64,000 nucleotides of DNA from Rhodococcus rhodnii (GCA_000720375.1 JOAA01000001.1:124001-188000), one strand, 5' to 3'; positions 27,402-35,995 are shown, numbered from the stretch's first letter. Notes: generated by a model not told the origin, from the letters alone. Made by a program: numbers and translations.

Positions 27402-28501
27402 GTCAGTAGGCGGTGGACAGGCCGCTCGACGAGCTTGGTGAGCAACCAGCCGAGCACGACGGCGAGCACGAACGACGCGGCGAACCGTTCGAGCGGCGTG
27501 GCACCGAGGTCCAGCAGAGTTCGGGCGAGGATGAACCCGAGCTGCTGGTGGATGAGGTACACGCCGAACGAGATGCCGGCCAGCCACGTGATGGCGGGCG
27601 CGAGCCTGCGTACGAACGGCACGTCCCAGTCACGTCCTCCCGCCGCGACGCAGACGACAACGAGGACAACGCCCAACGCGATGGTGGAAGGCGTATCGGT
27701 GAAGTACGCATGCGTGTCCTGCGCGACCAACGCGGCGAGGATGTAGACGCCCAGATGCCAGACGCGCATGCGACCGGTTGACCACAACCAGATGGCGACG
27801 CCGACGCCGAAAAGCTGGACACGGTTGAGCGCCAGACCGTCGAAGATGGACTTGACCCACTGCGGCGCGTCATCGGTGCGCACGGTGAACCGCAGGACAA
27901 CCGGAACGATCACCAACGACCACAACCAAAGCGGGGCATTCCGGGCGTTGAGCCACCGGCGCGGGAAGAGGAAGGCGGCGACGACGAACGCGGCGATCTG
28001 GACCGGCATCGTCCAGTAAGAAGCGTCGATCCAATGGAAGCCGGGGACCCAGACCTGCATCATCAGCAAGTTGCCGACAAGGTCATGAGGACTCGGCAGA
28101 AGCCAAGGAAAAGTCGAAGGCGCGCTGGACAAGGAAGCACCGAAAAGCCAGCCACCGGCTCCGTACGTGTGATTGTCGAAAACGGTCACGGCGATACGAG
28201 TGACGACATAAGTGACGATCACGGCCGCGAGGTACGCCGGAACCAACCGCGCCACCCGGTTCCACAGCCACCCACGACGGCCGATGGTGACGCAGACGAA
28301 GAAGGCGGAGATGACCAGCATGGTGCTGGCGCCGAACTGAAGCGGTAAAGAGAAGGGATATCCGCCCAGCTCAGGATGGTTGACCGGGGCCTGGTGGGTG
28401 ATGTGCTCGACGACGACGGCGAAGACGGCGAGGACGCGGAGGATGTCCCAGCTGATCTTGCGCGTGGAGGAGGTCTCGGGCACGGAGAGTGGAGTAGTCA
28501 C
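27260..28501 (-). CDS. Acyltransferase-3 family membrane protein
   Basis: A roughly 413-residue integral membrane acyltransferase (OafA/AT-3 type) with about ten membrane segments. The family start ISWDILRVLAVFAVVVEHITH carries the conserved His, and VYLIHQQLGFI near residue 340 is the usual late motif. Such enzymes acetylate or acylate surface sugars or small molecules. GTG 28501 is chosen over TTG 28525; neither has a strong ribosome site. The C-terminal ~47 residues, after the last membrane segment (LTKLVERPVHRLL), are Pro/Ser/Ala-rich and are encoded entirely antisense to the MDMPI gene. Confidence 0.8.
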   Translation of the reverse strand: MTTPLSVPETSSTRKISWDILRVLAVFAVVVEHITHQAPVNHPELGGYPFSLPLQFGASTMLVISAFFVCVTIGRRGWLWNRVARLVPAYLAAVIVTYVVTRIAVTVFDNHTYGAGGWLFGASLSSAPSTFPWLLPSPHDLVGNLLMMQVWVPGFHWIDASYWTMPVQIAAFVVAAFLFPRRWLNARNAPLWLWSLVIVPVVLRFTVRTDDAPQWVKSIFDGLALNRVQLFGVGVAIWLWSTGRMRVWHLGVYILAALVAQDTHAYFTDTPSTIALGVVLVVVCVAAGGRDWDVPFVRRLAPAITWLAGISFGVYLIHQQLGFILARTLLDLGATPLERFAASFVLAVVLGWLLTKLVERPVHRLLTQSHAGKLGRSPARPVPSPRPINQANTVGAGPPTSGESFAAANSQSR

Positions 28502-28598
28502 GAGCTCGCAGTGATCGGCGGACAAGGACGGTGGCGTGACCGGAGCGTAATGAAGGAACCTGTGAGGACACTGAGCAGGTCCTCTACTGTCGGCGACC

Positions 28599-29276
28599 GT
28601 GGACGTTGTCGAGAACTACACCGGTCATGTGGATCCAGGCGGCGCGGCCGCCAGGAGGACCCTGGAGAAGCTGACGATAAACAAGCTGTCCGTCGGGCCG
28701 ATGGACAACAATGCGTACCTCCTGGTGTGCAACGCCAGCAGGGACGCGTTGTTGATCGACGCGGCGAACGATCCGGAACGGATCGAAGACCTCATCGGAC
28801 ACGACAGCAACCGACCGCGGTTGCGCACGATCGTGACAACTCACCAACACCCCGACCACTGGCAGGCCCTCGGCGCCGTGGCAGGCGCCAATGGCGCGAA
28901 CACAGTGGCCCACGCCCTCGATGCCGACCCGCTACCAGTACCCCCGGACGTGCTCGTCAAACATGGCGACACAATCCCGGTCGGCGAGTGCACCCTCGAG
29001 GTGATCCACCTGCGCGGCCACACCCCGGGCTCGATCGCCCTGCTCTACCGGGATCCTTCGGGCCACCCGCACCTGTGGACCGGCGACTCCCTGTTCCCGG
29101 GTGGCGTAGGCAAAACGACTTCGCCGGAGAACTTCACTTCGTTGATCGATGACGTTTCTTCGCGACTGTTCGACGTCCTGCCCGACGACACCTGGTTCTA
29201 CCCAGGCCACGGCGACGACTCGACTCTGGGCGAACAGAAACCTCACATCGACGAATGGCGCGAACGCGGCTGGTGA
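28599..29276 (+). CDS. MBL-fold metallo-hydrolase (glyoxalase II-like)
   Basis: A 225-residue metallo-beta-lactamase-fold hydrolase. The zinc-binding motif THQHPDH (about residue 86) fits TxHxHxDH, followed by His in RGHTPGSIALL (about 142), Asp in LWTGDSLFPGG (about 163) and the last His in YPGHGDDS (about 205). These are the full set of binuclear-centre ligands. Glyoxalase II and related thioesterases have this layout; the substrate is unknown. GTG 28599 is the annotated start. A uvrA-MBL neighbourhood is common in actinobacteria. A 12-bp stem-loop terminator follows. Confidence 0.88.
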   Translation: MDVVENYTGHVDPGGAAARRTLEKLTINKLSVGPMDNNAYLLVCNASRDALLIDAANDPERIEDLIGHDSNRPRLRTIVTTHQHPDHWQALGAVAGANGANTVAHALDADPLPVPPDVLVKHGDTIPVGECTLEVIHLRGHTPGSIALLYRDPSGHPHLWTGDSLFPGGVGKTTSPENFTSLIDDVSSRLFDVLPDDTWFYPGHGDDSTLGEQKPHIDEWRERGW

Positions 29277-29287
29277 ACTTCACCTGA

Positions 29288-29316
29288 ACGGGGCTGCCTC
29301 ACGCAGGTAGCCCCGT
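29288..29316 (+). terminator. Terminator of the MBL hydrolase gene
   Basis: Arms 29288-29299 (ACGGGGCTGCCT) and 29305-29316 form a 12-bp stem with one G:U pair and a five-base loop, 12 bases after the stop. Confidence 0.75.
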
Positions 29317-29408
29317 CGGTGTGCTACGCTTCCCAGCGGTCTTAGGTTTTTTGTTCGTGGTTTCAGTACGCGCTCGCGAAACCTTTGTTTGCGGGCAATG
29401 CGTATTTC

Positions 29409-29426
29409 CTCCGGGTTTCACCGGAG
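29409..29426 (+). promoter_or_regulatory. Hairpin in cold-shock gene leader
   Basis: CTCCGG and CCGGAG pair around the loop GTTTCA about 75 bases before the csp ATG, in a leader of roughly 150 bases or more. Long structured leaders are typical of cold-shock genes, where they act in temperature-dependent translation or stability. Function here is not shown. Confidence 0.35.
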
Positions 29427-29499
29427 AAGGTCCCCATCGCAGACAGGCCCGGTTCGCCGTAATCAGTGGCGTGCCGTATCCGCTGTACAAGGAGACAAC

Positions 29500-29703
29500 A
29501 TGGCAGAAGGCACCGTGAAGTGGTTCAACTCCGAGAAGGGCTTCGGCTTCATCGCCCCCGAGGACGGTAGCGCCGACGTGTTCGTGCACTACTCGGAGAT
29601 CCAGGGCGGCGGCTTCAAGTCGCTTGAGGAGAACCAGCGCGTGCGCTTCGACGTCGGCCAGGGCCAGAAGGGCCCGCAGGCCACCAGCGTCACCCTGATC
29701 TGA
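29500..29703 (+). CDS. cspA: Cold-shock protein (CspA family)
   Basis: A 67-residue single cold-shock domain with both RNA-binding motifs: KGFGFI (RNP1) and VFVHYSEI (RNP2). It begins [11 protein letters not shown] as in all close members. It binds single-stranded RNA and DNA and keeps transcripts unfolded. ATG 29500 has AAGGAG seven bases upstream; the frame is open further upstream but that part is leader sequence. A 17-bp perfect terminator follows directly. Confidence 0.97.
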   Translation: MAEGTVKWFNSEKGFGFIAPEDGSADVFVHYSEIQGGGFKSLEENQRVRFDVGQGQKGPQATSVTLI

Positions 29704-29712
29704 CCAAGATCA

Positions 29713-29750
29713 AGCAGGCAGGCCCCGCCACACGGCGGGGCCTGCCTGCT
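29713..29750 (+). terminator. Strong terminator of the cold-shock gene
   Basis: Perfect 17-bp arms (29713-29729, 29734-29750) around ACAC, ending in CTTT. It lies nine bases after the stop. Confidence 0.9.
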
Positions 29751-29782
29751 TTGTGACGCGTCGACGCCGAACTTGCTTGCGC

Positions 29783-29805
29783 CAACACCGACAACCTCGG
29801 TGTTG
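29783..29805. terminator. Stem-loop downstream of the VapC-type gene
   Basis: CAACACCGA (29783-29791) and TCGGTGTTG (29797-29805) form a perfect 9-bp stem, about 57 bases past the minus-strand toxin stop. It may terminate the toxin-antitoxin transcript. Confidence 0.4.
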
Positions 29806-29861
29806 CCCGCTGACGCCGTACGCTGTTCCCGGCGCGGGGGGCGACAAGCTCGCCGAAGCAC

Positions 29862-30266
29862 TCAAAGGGCGACTACGGTCAGCATGTTCTGCAGGCCTTT
29901 GAAGTCATCGGCGTTGCGCGTGTAGAGCGGCAGGTCGTGAGCTGATGCGATCGCCGCGATCATGAGATCCATCCGCCTGGGTTTCGGATCACGGTTCGCG
30001 GCCAAAGTCAGTCCGACCAATGTACCGAACCGAGTAGCTGCGTCGCGATCGAAAGGCAACGGGTCGAAATCAACGATCGCAGCACCAAGCTTCTCCGTCC
30101 GCGCCGCCCTGACAGCCGGATTCTTGGCCATCGCCACACCCTGATGCAGCTCCGCCATCGTGATGGCAGTGATCTCCGGAACCGCAGGCAAGTCCGCCGG
30201 GTCAAGCTGGTCGAGATCGATGTACACACAGGTATCCAGAACACCTGACTCAGGACGCTCAGCCAC
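29862..30266 (-). CDS. PIN-domain toxin, VapC family
   Basis: A 134-residue PIN-domain ribonuclease. The acidic centre is visible: Asp in [10 protein letters not shown] (residue 11), Glu in MAELHQG (about 43), Asp in [11 protein letters not shown] (about 100) and Asp in [12 protein letters not shown] (about 118). GTG 30266 is chosen because it overlaps the antitoxin stop and begins just before the first PIN strand; open frame further upstream is antitoxin sequence read out of frame. With its partner it forms a type II toxin-antitoxin pair: VapC cuts RNA, often tRNA, unless bound by the antitoxin. Confidence 0.9.
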   Translation of the reverse strand: MAERPESGVLDTCVYIDLDQLDPADLPAVPEITAITMAELHQGVAMAKNPAVRAARTEKLGAAIVDFDPLPFDRDAATRFGTLVGLTLAANRDPKPRRMDLMIAAIASAHDLPLYTRNADDFKGLQNMLTVVAL

Positions 30267-30537
30267 GGCGACGCTCCCACGGATCGTCGTCGCCGATACG
30301 ATCTTCCGTGCCGAAGAACTCATCGGCTTCCTGCCGCATCAACTCGTGCTCGACCCGCGGCAACCGCCGATGGCGCGCTACGAGCTCCTCAGCAGTCAGC
30401 CGCCGCCTGCGAGAAAGCGGACGCAACTCAGCGATCTCGACCCCGTTACGCGTGACGTGGTAGGTCTCCCCCGCCTCCACCGCGTCCATAACAGCGGCAG
30501 AGTTGTTGCGAAACTCTCGCTGACTGATGACTCGCAT
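30259..30537 (-). CDS. Phd/YefM-type antitoxin
   Basis: A 92-residue antitoxin. The N-terminal Phd/YefM DNA-binding fold reads [20 protein letters not shown], then [18 protein letters not shown]. The C-terminal part is highly charged ([19 protein letters not shown]) and would wrap the toxin. ATG 30537 is chosen because the family starts there. No ribosome site is seen; TACACT lies six bases upstream, so the transcript may be leaderless. Toxin and antitoxin overlap by eight bases. The complex normally represses its own promoter. Confidence 0.88.
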   Translation of the reverse strand: MRVISQREFRNNSAAVMDAVEAGETYHVTRNGVEIAELRPLSRRRRLTAEELVARHRRLPRVEHELMRQEADEFFGTEDRIGDDDPWERRRG

Positions 30538-30608
30538 GACCAGAGTGTAGCCCGGCGTAGCCCGATGCGCTACAGAGGTTTCCCCAGGCCACGGTGACAT
30601 CTGGTTTG

Positions 30609-30637
30609 AGGGCCGCCTTTCCAGACAGGGCGGCCCT
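30609..30637. terminator. Stem-loop downstream of the aldo/keto reductase gene
   Basis: AGGGCCGCC (30609-30617) and GGCGGCCCT (30629-30637) form a 9-bp perfect stem. It lies between the reductase stop and the antitoxin promoter on the minus strand, separating the two units. Confidence 0.6.
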
Positions 30638-30807
30638 TCAACTACTCGATGTTCAGCTCACGAAAGACGCACTCGGCCGGACCACGCGCTAGCGACCGTG
30701 GACCACATACGTACCGTCCAGACGGCCACGAACTGACCGTCCAAACGGCCATTGATCTTGCTGTCTCCCATCGTTGTGGCTCTGCAGCAGCGCACCAGAA
30801 GCCGGAC

Positions 30808-31803
30808 TCAGTTCCCCACGCCGAGGCCGGACATGAACGCGGGTGGGTATCGGTCGCCGCGCGCCGTCCCCGCCGGCACTGCCTTCTCGATCTCGGCGAG
30901 GTCTTTCGCAGTGAGGTCGAGCTCCATCGCGGGCAGCGCCTCGGCCAGCCGTTCGCGGGTGCGGGCGCCGACGAGCGGCACGATGTCCTTGCCCTGTGCG
31001 GCCACCCAGGCGATGGCCAGTTGGGCGACGGTGCACCCCTTCGCCTCGGCGACCTGGCGCAGCGCCTCGACGAGGGCGAGGTTGTGTTCCACGTTCCCGC
31101 TGGAGAACCGCGGGCTGAAGCCGCGGCTGTCGCCGGGTCCGGCGGTGTGGCCGGCGGTCCAGTGCCCGGAGATGAGGCCTCGGCCGAGGACGCCGTAGGC
31201 GGTCAGGCCGATGCCGAGCTCCCGGAGCGTGGGCAGGACGTCCGCCTCCACCGCGCGGGAGATCAGCGAGTACTCGATCTGCAGGTCGGCGACCGGGTGC
31301 ACAGCGTGCGCCCGGCGGATCGTCGCGGCATCGACCTCGGAGAGGCCGAGGTGTCGCACGTGCCCGGCGTCGATCATCTCCTTGATCGCGCCCACCGTCT
31401 CCTCGATCGGGACTGCCGGGTCGAGCCGGGCGGGACGGTAGATGTCGATGTGGTCGGTACCCAGCCGGGTCAGCGAGTAGGCCAGGAAGTTCTTCACCGC
31501 CTCGGGACGGTTGTCGGTCCCGGCGAACTCGGGGCCCGGCCCGCGCAGCATGCCGAACTTGACGCTCAGCTGATAGCTGTCGCGATCCCGGCCGCGCAAT
31601 GCCTCGGCGAGCAGCAACTCGTTGTGGCCCATGGCATAGAAGTCGCCGGTGTCGATCAGCGTGACGCCGGCGTCCAGCGCGGCGTGCACCGTGGCGATAC
31701 TTTCCGCGCGGTCGGCCGCGCCGTAGGCACCCGACATGCCCATCGCACCCAGGCCCAGCGCGGAAACGGCCGGGCCTCTGCGGCCCAGGGTTCGTGTCTG
31801 CAT
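30808..31803 (-). CDS. Aldo/keto reductase
   Basis: A 331-residue NADPH-type AKR barrel. The catalytic Asp and Tyr are in LIDTGDFYAMGHNE (about 50-60) and Lys in LSVKFG (about 82). In the fourth position, where most members have His (YQHR or similar), the sequence reads YRPARLDPAVPIEETVG. This variant occurs in a known subfamily and may change substrate range. QIEYSLISR, AYGVLGRGLISG and LVGARTRERL complete the cofactor site. It is divergent from an XRE/MmyB-like regulator, which probably controls it (inference). ATG 31803 is preceded by AAGGAG. Confidence 0.92.
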   Translation of the reverse strand: MQTRTLGRRGPAVSALGLGAMGMSGAYGAADRAESIATVHAALDAGVTLIDTGDFYAMGHNELLLAEALRGRDRDSYQLSVKFGMLRGPGPEFAGTDNRPEAVKNFLAYSLTRLGTDHIDIYRPARLDPAVPIEETVGAIKEMIDAGHVRHLGLSEVDAATIRRAHAVHPVADLQIEYSLISRAVEADVLPTLRELGIGLTAYGVLGRGLISGHWTAGHTAGPGDSRGFSPRFSSGNVEHNLALVEALRQVAEAKGCTVAQLAIAWVAAQGKDIVPLVGARTRERLAEALPAMELDLTAKDLAEIEKAVPAGTARGDRYPPAFMSGLGVGN

Positions 31804-31930
31804 CGCGTTTCTCCTTCGTCGTCGATCTCCTCACCCACCTTGAGCCCTGCCGCGACGCGCGGGAACGGAGCGTTGATCATGGGAGTGCGGCTCCCTGGAT
31901 CGGTTCGCCGTCGCGAGGGACCATGGAGTC

Positions 31931-32782
31931 ATGCGACGTGACGAGCTCGCCGACTTCCTGCGCCGCCGCCGCGCGGCGATCCGTCCGGCCGAGGTCGGCA
32001 TCGCGGTCGGTCCCCGCCGCCGCACCGCCGGTCTGCGCCGCGAAGAAGTGGCGATGCTCGCCGGTATGTCGATCGACTACGTCGTACGCCTCGAGCAGGG
32101 CCGCAGCAGCCAGCCCTCGACCCAGCTACTCGGCGCGCTGGCCCGGGCGTTGCGCCTGTCCGACGACGAACGCGACCACCTGTTCCACCTGGCCGGCCAC
32201 CAGCCACCGCCCGCCGACGGAGTGACCCGCCTGGCCCGCGCCGGCCTGATCCGCATGCTCGACCTGCTCGGCGACACCCCAGCCCTGGTGCTGTCCGACC
32301 TGGGCGAGGTCCTCGCCCAGAACCGGGCAGCCATCCTGCTGACAGGCGACCACACCGGCTTCACCGGCGACCAGCGCTATGTCGTGTACCGCTGGTTCAC
32401 CAACCCCACCGTCCGCGCCGTCTGCCCACCCGAGGAACAACGGCATCAGTCTCGTCAGCTCGTGGCCGACCTCCGCGCGGCCGCCGGCCGCCGCTCCGAC
32501 GACCCCACCATCGCCGGACTCGTCGACCGGTTGCGGGCCGCGAGCGCCGACTTCCGCCAGCTCTGGGCCGAGCACGAGGTGGCGGTCCGGCGCGCGGACC
32601 GCAAGACTCTGCTGCACCCACGCGTGGGCCGGATGGTGATGGACTGCGAGACCCTGGTCACCCCCGACCAGGGGCAGCAGCTGCTGGTGCTCACTCCGGC
32701 GAATGCCGAGGCCCGCGAGCGGCTGGAACTGCTGCTAGTACTCGGCATCGAAGAGTTTCCCACGGGCACGCCCGTACAGTGA
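31931..32782 (+). CDS. XRE-family regulator with MmyB-like ligand domain
   Basis: A 283-residue regulator. The N-terminal helix-turn-helix (about residues 5-80) contains RTAGLRREEVAMLAGMSIDYVVRLEQGR. A C-terminal PAS-like MmyB domain follows (ALVLSDLGEVLAQNRAAILLTGD, then YRWFTNPTVRA). This pairing is very common in actinobacteria next to the gene it regulates, usually an oxidoreductase, and the domain may bind a fatty acid or similar ligand. It is divergent from the aldo/keto reductase with 127 bases between starts. No clear operator was identified there. Confidence 0.9.
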   Translation: MRRDELADFLRRRRAAIRPAEVGIAVGPRRRTAGLRREEVAMLAGMSIDYVVRLEQGRSSQPSTQLLGALARALRLSDDERDHLFHLAGHQPPPADGVTRLARAGLIRMLDLLGDTPALVLSDLGEVLAQNRAAILLTGDHTGFTGDQRYVVYRWFTNPTVRAVCPPEEQRHQSRQLVADLRAAAGRRSDDPTIAGLVDRLRAASADFRQLWAEHEVAVRRADRKTLLHPRVGRMVMDCETLVTPDQGQQLLVLTPANAEARERLELLLVLGIEEFPTGTPVQ

Positions 32783-32940
32783 AGCGGCCGATCACGGGTG
32801 ACTCGAACGCCGAGATGCGGTCGCGCCGCCGTCTCGTGTGCGAGTACGAGACTCGAGGCGTCCACTGGAGTCGCGTACCGGAGGCTCCACGCGCCGCCCA
32901 TCCAGATGACTACGGCTGGTGAGCACTGCAGTACGAGGAC

Positions 32941-33798
32941 TCAAGCTGATGATCGCCGTTCGCGTGACGCACGCAGGTATCCCATAACCAAGGATTCCAG
33001 GTCGGGTTCGGTGCCGGCCCAGCCTTCCGGTGTCGGCTCGGCTTCCCGCAACAGCAGGGTGGACTGGCGCTCAGTACGGGTCGCGCTGACCAACGTTCCT
33101 CCCACAGTGGACTCGTCCGCTGCCGGGCCGATCAGGATCCTGTGCTGCGCAAGGACTTCCTCGATGTCGCCATCAACCTGAACCCGTCCCTCGTCGATCA
33201 ACAGGATGTGGTCGCACACCTCGCGCAGATCGCTGACCAGATGCGAGGACATCACCACCGTGGTTCCGCGGTCGGCGACGTCGGTCATGATGATCCGCAG
33301 CGTTTCGTCGCGGGCCAACGGGTCCAGGTCGGACAGTGGTTCGTCCAGGAGCAGCAGCCGGGGAAGCCGTCCCAGCGCCATCGCGATGGCCACCTGGGTC
33401 AGTGCGCCTGCGGACAAGGTGCCGACCTTCGCCTCGTAGTCGACGCCCGCGAGCAGCCCGAGCACCTCGTGGACCCGGTCGGTGGACCAGCGGTCGTTCA
33501 TGGCTGCGTAGGCGCGCGCCAGTTCGCGCACTGTGAGGTCGCGGTAGAGCGAACGGTTCTGTGCCAGGAACGAGACGTCCGGGTGGATGCGGCCGTTGAC
33601 GGGCGTGTCGAAAGCGCTCAGCTCACCGGTCGTCGGGCGGACGAGGCCCGCGGCCATGCGCAGCAGCGTGCTCTTGCCTGCACCGTTCGGGCCGACTAGC
33701 GCGACGACTTTGCCTTCGGGGATGGCAAAACTGCAGTCGCGGACCGCCCAGCGGTTACGGTATCGCTTGCCCACGGCGGTGGCGGTCAAGGGGTTCAT
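32941..33798 (-). CDS. ABC transporter ATP-binding protein (second ATPase of GntR operon)
   Basis: A 285-residue ABC ATPase with Walker A GPNGAGKST (about 34-42), Q-loop FLAQNRSLY, Walker B RLLLLDEPLSDLD and switch His in VVMSSHLVSDL. The signature is LSAGALTQ rather than LSGGQ, a weakened motif. This suggests it pairs asymmetrically with the LSGGQ-bearing ATPase from the same operon or works in a heteromeric transporter (inference). The C-terminal ~70 residues are an extra regulatory region. ATG 33798 overlaps the GntR stop (ATGA). It is the last gene of the operon. Confidence 0.87.
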   Translation of the reverse strand: MNPLTATAVGKRYRNRWAVRDCSFAIPEGKVVALVGPNGAGKSTLLRMAAGLVRPTTGELSAFDTPVNGRIHPDVSFLAQNRSLYRDLTVRELARAYAAMNDRWSTDRVHEVLGLLAGVDYEAKVGTLSAGALTQVAIAMALGRLPRLLLLDEPLSDLDPLARDETLRIIMTDVADRGTTVVMSSHLVSDLREVCDHILLIDEGRVQVDGDIEEVLAQHRILIGPAADESTVGGTLVSATRTERQSTLLLREAEPTPEGWAGTEPDLESLVMGYLRASRERRSSA

Positions 33799-34205
33799 GA
33801 TCGTTCCTCGACGGGGTAGTGCTCATCGCGGACCGCGGTGTACAGGGCGTCGACGTCCTCGACGAGGAGGCCGCTCTGCTGCGCCCGGCCCATCCAGCCT
33901 GTCAGTTCCTGCCGGAGCGGCGCGTCATCGCCGGTCGTGGCCTCTGAGGACAATGACTTTGTCACGAAGGTGCCCAGGCCGCGGCGGGCCTCCACCAGTC
34001 CTTCCCGTTCCAGTTCGCGGTACGCCTTGAGCACGGTGTTGGGGTTGACGGCGGTCGCTTCCACCACCTCCCGCGCTGCGGGCAGCCGGTCACCGGGGCT
34101 CAGCAGTCCCAGTCGCATGGCTTGTTTGACCTGCTGGACGATCTGCATGTAGGTGGAGACCCCGGAGCGCCGGTCGATCCGGAACTCGATCACGTCGGTC
34201 AGCAT
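33795..34205 (-). CDS. GntR-family regulator, YtrA subfamily
   Basis: A 136-residue repressor. The winged helix-turn-helix reads STYMQIVQQVKQAMRLGLL, then GDRLPAAREVVEATAVNPNTVLKAYREL and REGLVEARRGLGTFV, followed by a short YtrA-type helical tail instead of a large ligand domain. ATG 34205 is chosen for the GGAGG five bases upstream; ATG 34220 is in frame but lacks a site. YtrA-type regulators control ABC transporter genes in the same operon. The palindrome at 35996-36015 ahead of the operon is the probable binding site. Confidence 0.9.
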   Translation of the reverse strand: MLTDVIEFRIDRRSGVSTYMQIVQQVKQAMRLGLLSPGDRLPAAREVVEATAVNPNTVLKAYRELEREGLVEARRGLGTFVTKSLSSEATTGDDAPLRQELTGWMGRAQQSGLLVEDVDALYTAVRDEHYPVEERS

Positions 34206-34222
34206 AGGGGCCTCCGCCATGC

Positions 34223-35212
34223 TCAGCTCTGACGCCGCAGCACCCAGGCGGTTCCGACCAGCAGCAGGACCGCGAGTCCGCAGAAGATCGATGCGTCGAC
34301 CAGGTGCACCTGCCAGGCCTGGCTCTCCGGGATGAAGGTCGTGTACGTCTTGGCGAGACCGGACTGCGGCAAGCACGCCAGGAACCCCTCCTGTGTGTTC
34401 GGCGTCCCGCTCGGCGTCGACTTGCAGGCTTGGAGCAGGGCTTGGGCCCTGTCGCCGGAGACTTGTCGTCCGGTGGTGTCGAGCCAGCCCTCGTCGATCA
34501 CCAGGCTGCCGTTCTGGTGCACGTCCGTGTTCGTGCCGGGCGCGACCTCCAGGCGCTGGGCCGGAACCAAGCGGTTCACCAGGCCGGACAGGGCGAAGCG
34601 CGCAACGATGAACGCGCCGAGCCCCGCGGTCATCGCCGCCAGGGTGCGGCGGGACACCACACCGAGGAAAGTGCCGAGCGCGAAGGCGAACAGCGCGTAG
34701 GCGACAGGCGAGACGTGCTCGATGCCGAAGTTCAGGGCGCTGAACGAGCCGCTGTTGCGCGGACCCAGCGTGCCGGCCGCGGACAGCCACCACGAGACCA
34801 GGTATTGCAGCCCGATCAGCACGATCAACGCGGGCACCAGCGCGACGAACAGCTTGCTGAACATCCATCGGGTGCGACTCACCGACTGGGTGAAAGCCAG
34901 AACGTGAGTGCCCTGTTCCAGTTCCCTGGCGAAGAGGGGCGCCCCGATGAAGACGCCGATCAGGGCCGGCAGGCTGAGGATCGCGGCTTGCCCCATGTTG
35001 AGCGGGGTCGTCCACGCCGTCTGGAAGGCTTCCGCCGCATCGGCCGCTGAACACTCCTGCAGCGCCTGCGTCACGCATCCGGTGAGCTGCAACGAGTTGA
35101 TGGCGTCGATCATGTTCGACCGCAGCAGGGTGATGACGCCCGCGCCGATGACCAGCATTCCGAGCAGGGTGATCAGCTGCGCGCGTTGCCGCCGCCAGGA
35201 GACCCAGATCAT
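34223..35212 (-). CDS. ABC transporter permease (ABC-2 type)
   Basis: A 329-residue membrane subunit. It has one segment at about 16-32, a long extracellular loop (SLQLTGCVTQALQECSAADAAEAF), four further segments between about 75 and 210, another external region (about 215-300) and a last segment (VDASIFCGLAVLLLVGTAWVL). The pattern fits ABC-2 exporters for lipids or antimicrobial peptides. ATG 35212 has AGGAGG seven bases upstream and overlaps the upstream ATPase stop (ATGA). It works with the ATPase encoded at 35209-35985. Confidence 0.8.
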   Translation of the reverse strand: MIWVSWRRQRAQLITLLGMLVIGAGVITLLRSNMIDAINSLQLTGCVTQALQECSAADAAEAFQTAWTTPLNMGQAAILSLPALIGVFIGAPLFARELEQGTHVLAFTQSVSRTRWMFSKLFVALVPALIVLIGLQYLVSWWLSAAGTLGPRNSGSFSALNFGIEHVSPVAYALFAFALGTFLGVVSRRTLAAMTAGLGAFIVARFALSGLVNRLVPAQRLEVAPGTNTDVHQNGSLVIDEGWLDTTGRQVSGDRAQALLQACKSTPSGTPNTQEGFLACLPQSGLAKTYTTFIPESQAWQVHLVDASIFCGLAVLLLVGTAWVLRRQS

Positions 35213-35985
35213 GCCGCTTCCTCCTGTGCTGCTTGGCGCATGCGGTTGAGGGCCAGTTCGCCGAGCGGGGTGCCGTCGGCACTGAGCCGGTTGACGTCGC
35301 CTGCCATCAGGACTCGTCCTTTGTGGAGCAGGACCAAGTGGTCGCACACGCCTTCCAACTCTGCCAACACGTGCGAGGACAGCAACACGGTGATGCCCTG
35401 AGTCCTCGCCTCGGCGATCAGCGTGCGCAGCACAGTCTCACGGGCCAGCGGGTCCAGATCGGCCAACGGCTCGTCGAGCACCAGCAGGCTCGGACGCTTG
35501 CCCAGCGCCAGCGCCAGGGCGACACGGGTGCGCTGACCGCCGGACAGGGTGCCCACCTGCGCGCCCATCGGCACCGCCGCCCGCCCGATCAGGTACTCGG
35601 CGTAGCGCTGGTCCCAGGTCGGGTTGGTCCGGGCGCCGAGCTTCAGCGTCTCGGCCACGGTGAACTGCTGGTACAACGGCTTCTGCTGGGCCAGATAGGA
35701 CACCGATGGGTGCAGCCCCTTGCCCGTCGGACGGTCACCGAAGACGGTGATCTCACCGATCGTCGGGCGCAGCAACCCGGTGATCAGCCCCATCAGCGTG
35801 CTCTTGCCTGCGCCGTTCGGGCCGATGAGGGCCACGATCCGGTTGTTCGGGATCACCAGGAACGTCTCCCGCAGCGCCCATCCCCTGCGGTACTTCTTGC
35901 CCAAACCGTCAGCAATGACCGGAAGCTCCTCGGGCTGCCTTCGCACGTTCACGGCCGTCTCCTTTCCGTCGTCGGCCATGCGCAC
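35209..35985 (-). CDS. ABC transporter ATP-binding protein (first gene of GntR operon)
   Basis: About 258 residues with a complete ABC ATPase: Walker A GPNGAGKST, Q-loop YLAQQKPLY, signature LSGGQRTRVALALA, Walker B SLLVLDEPLADLD and switch His in LLSSHVLAEL. GTG 35985 is chosen because AAGGTG lies five bases upstream; GTG 36000 and ATG 35979 are in frame alternatives. GTG 36000 would start inside the proposed operator. It drives the permease encoded downstream (4-base overlap), in an exporter that may serve envelope stress or antibiotic resistance as in ytr/bcr-like systems (inference). Confidence 0.88.
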   Translation of the reverse strand: MRMADDGKETAVNVRRQPEELPVIADGLGKKYRRGWALRETFLVIPNNRIVALIGPNGAGKSTLMGLITGLLRPTIGEITVFGDRPTGKGLHPSVSYLAQQKPLYQQFTVAETLKLGARTNPTWDQRYAEYLIGRAAVPMGAQVGTLSGGQRTRVALALALGKRPSLLVLDEPLADLDPLARETVLRTLIAEARTQGITVLLSSHVLAELEGVCDHLVLLHKGRVLMAGDVNRLSADGTPLGELALNRMRQAAQEEAA

Positions 35986-35995
35986 GGTAACACCT

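Noticed and set aside
33795..35282. A 495-codon frame joining the GntR regulator to the permease region
   Set aside because: Only its last 136 codons match GntR; the front is permease sequence read out of frame.
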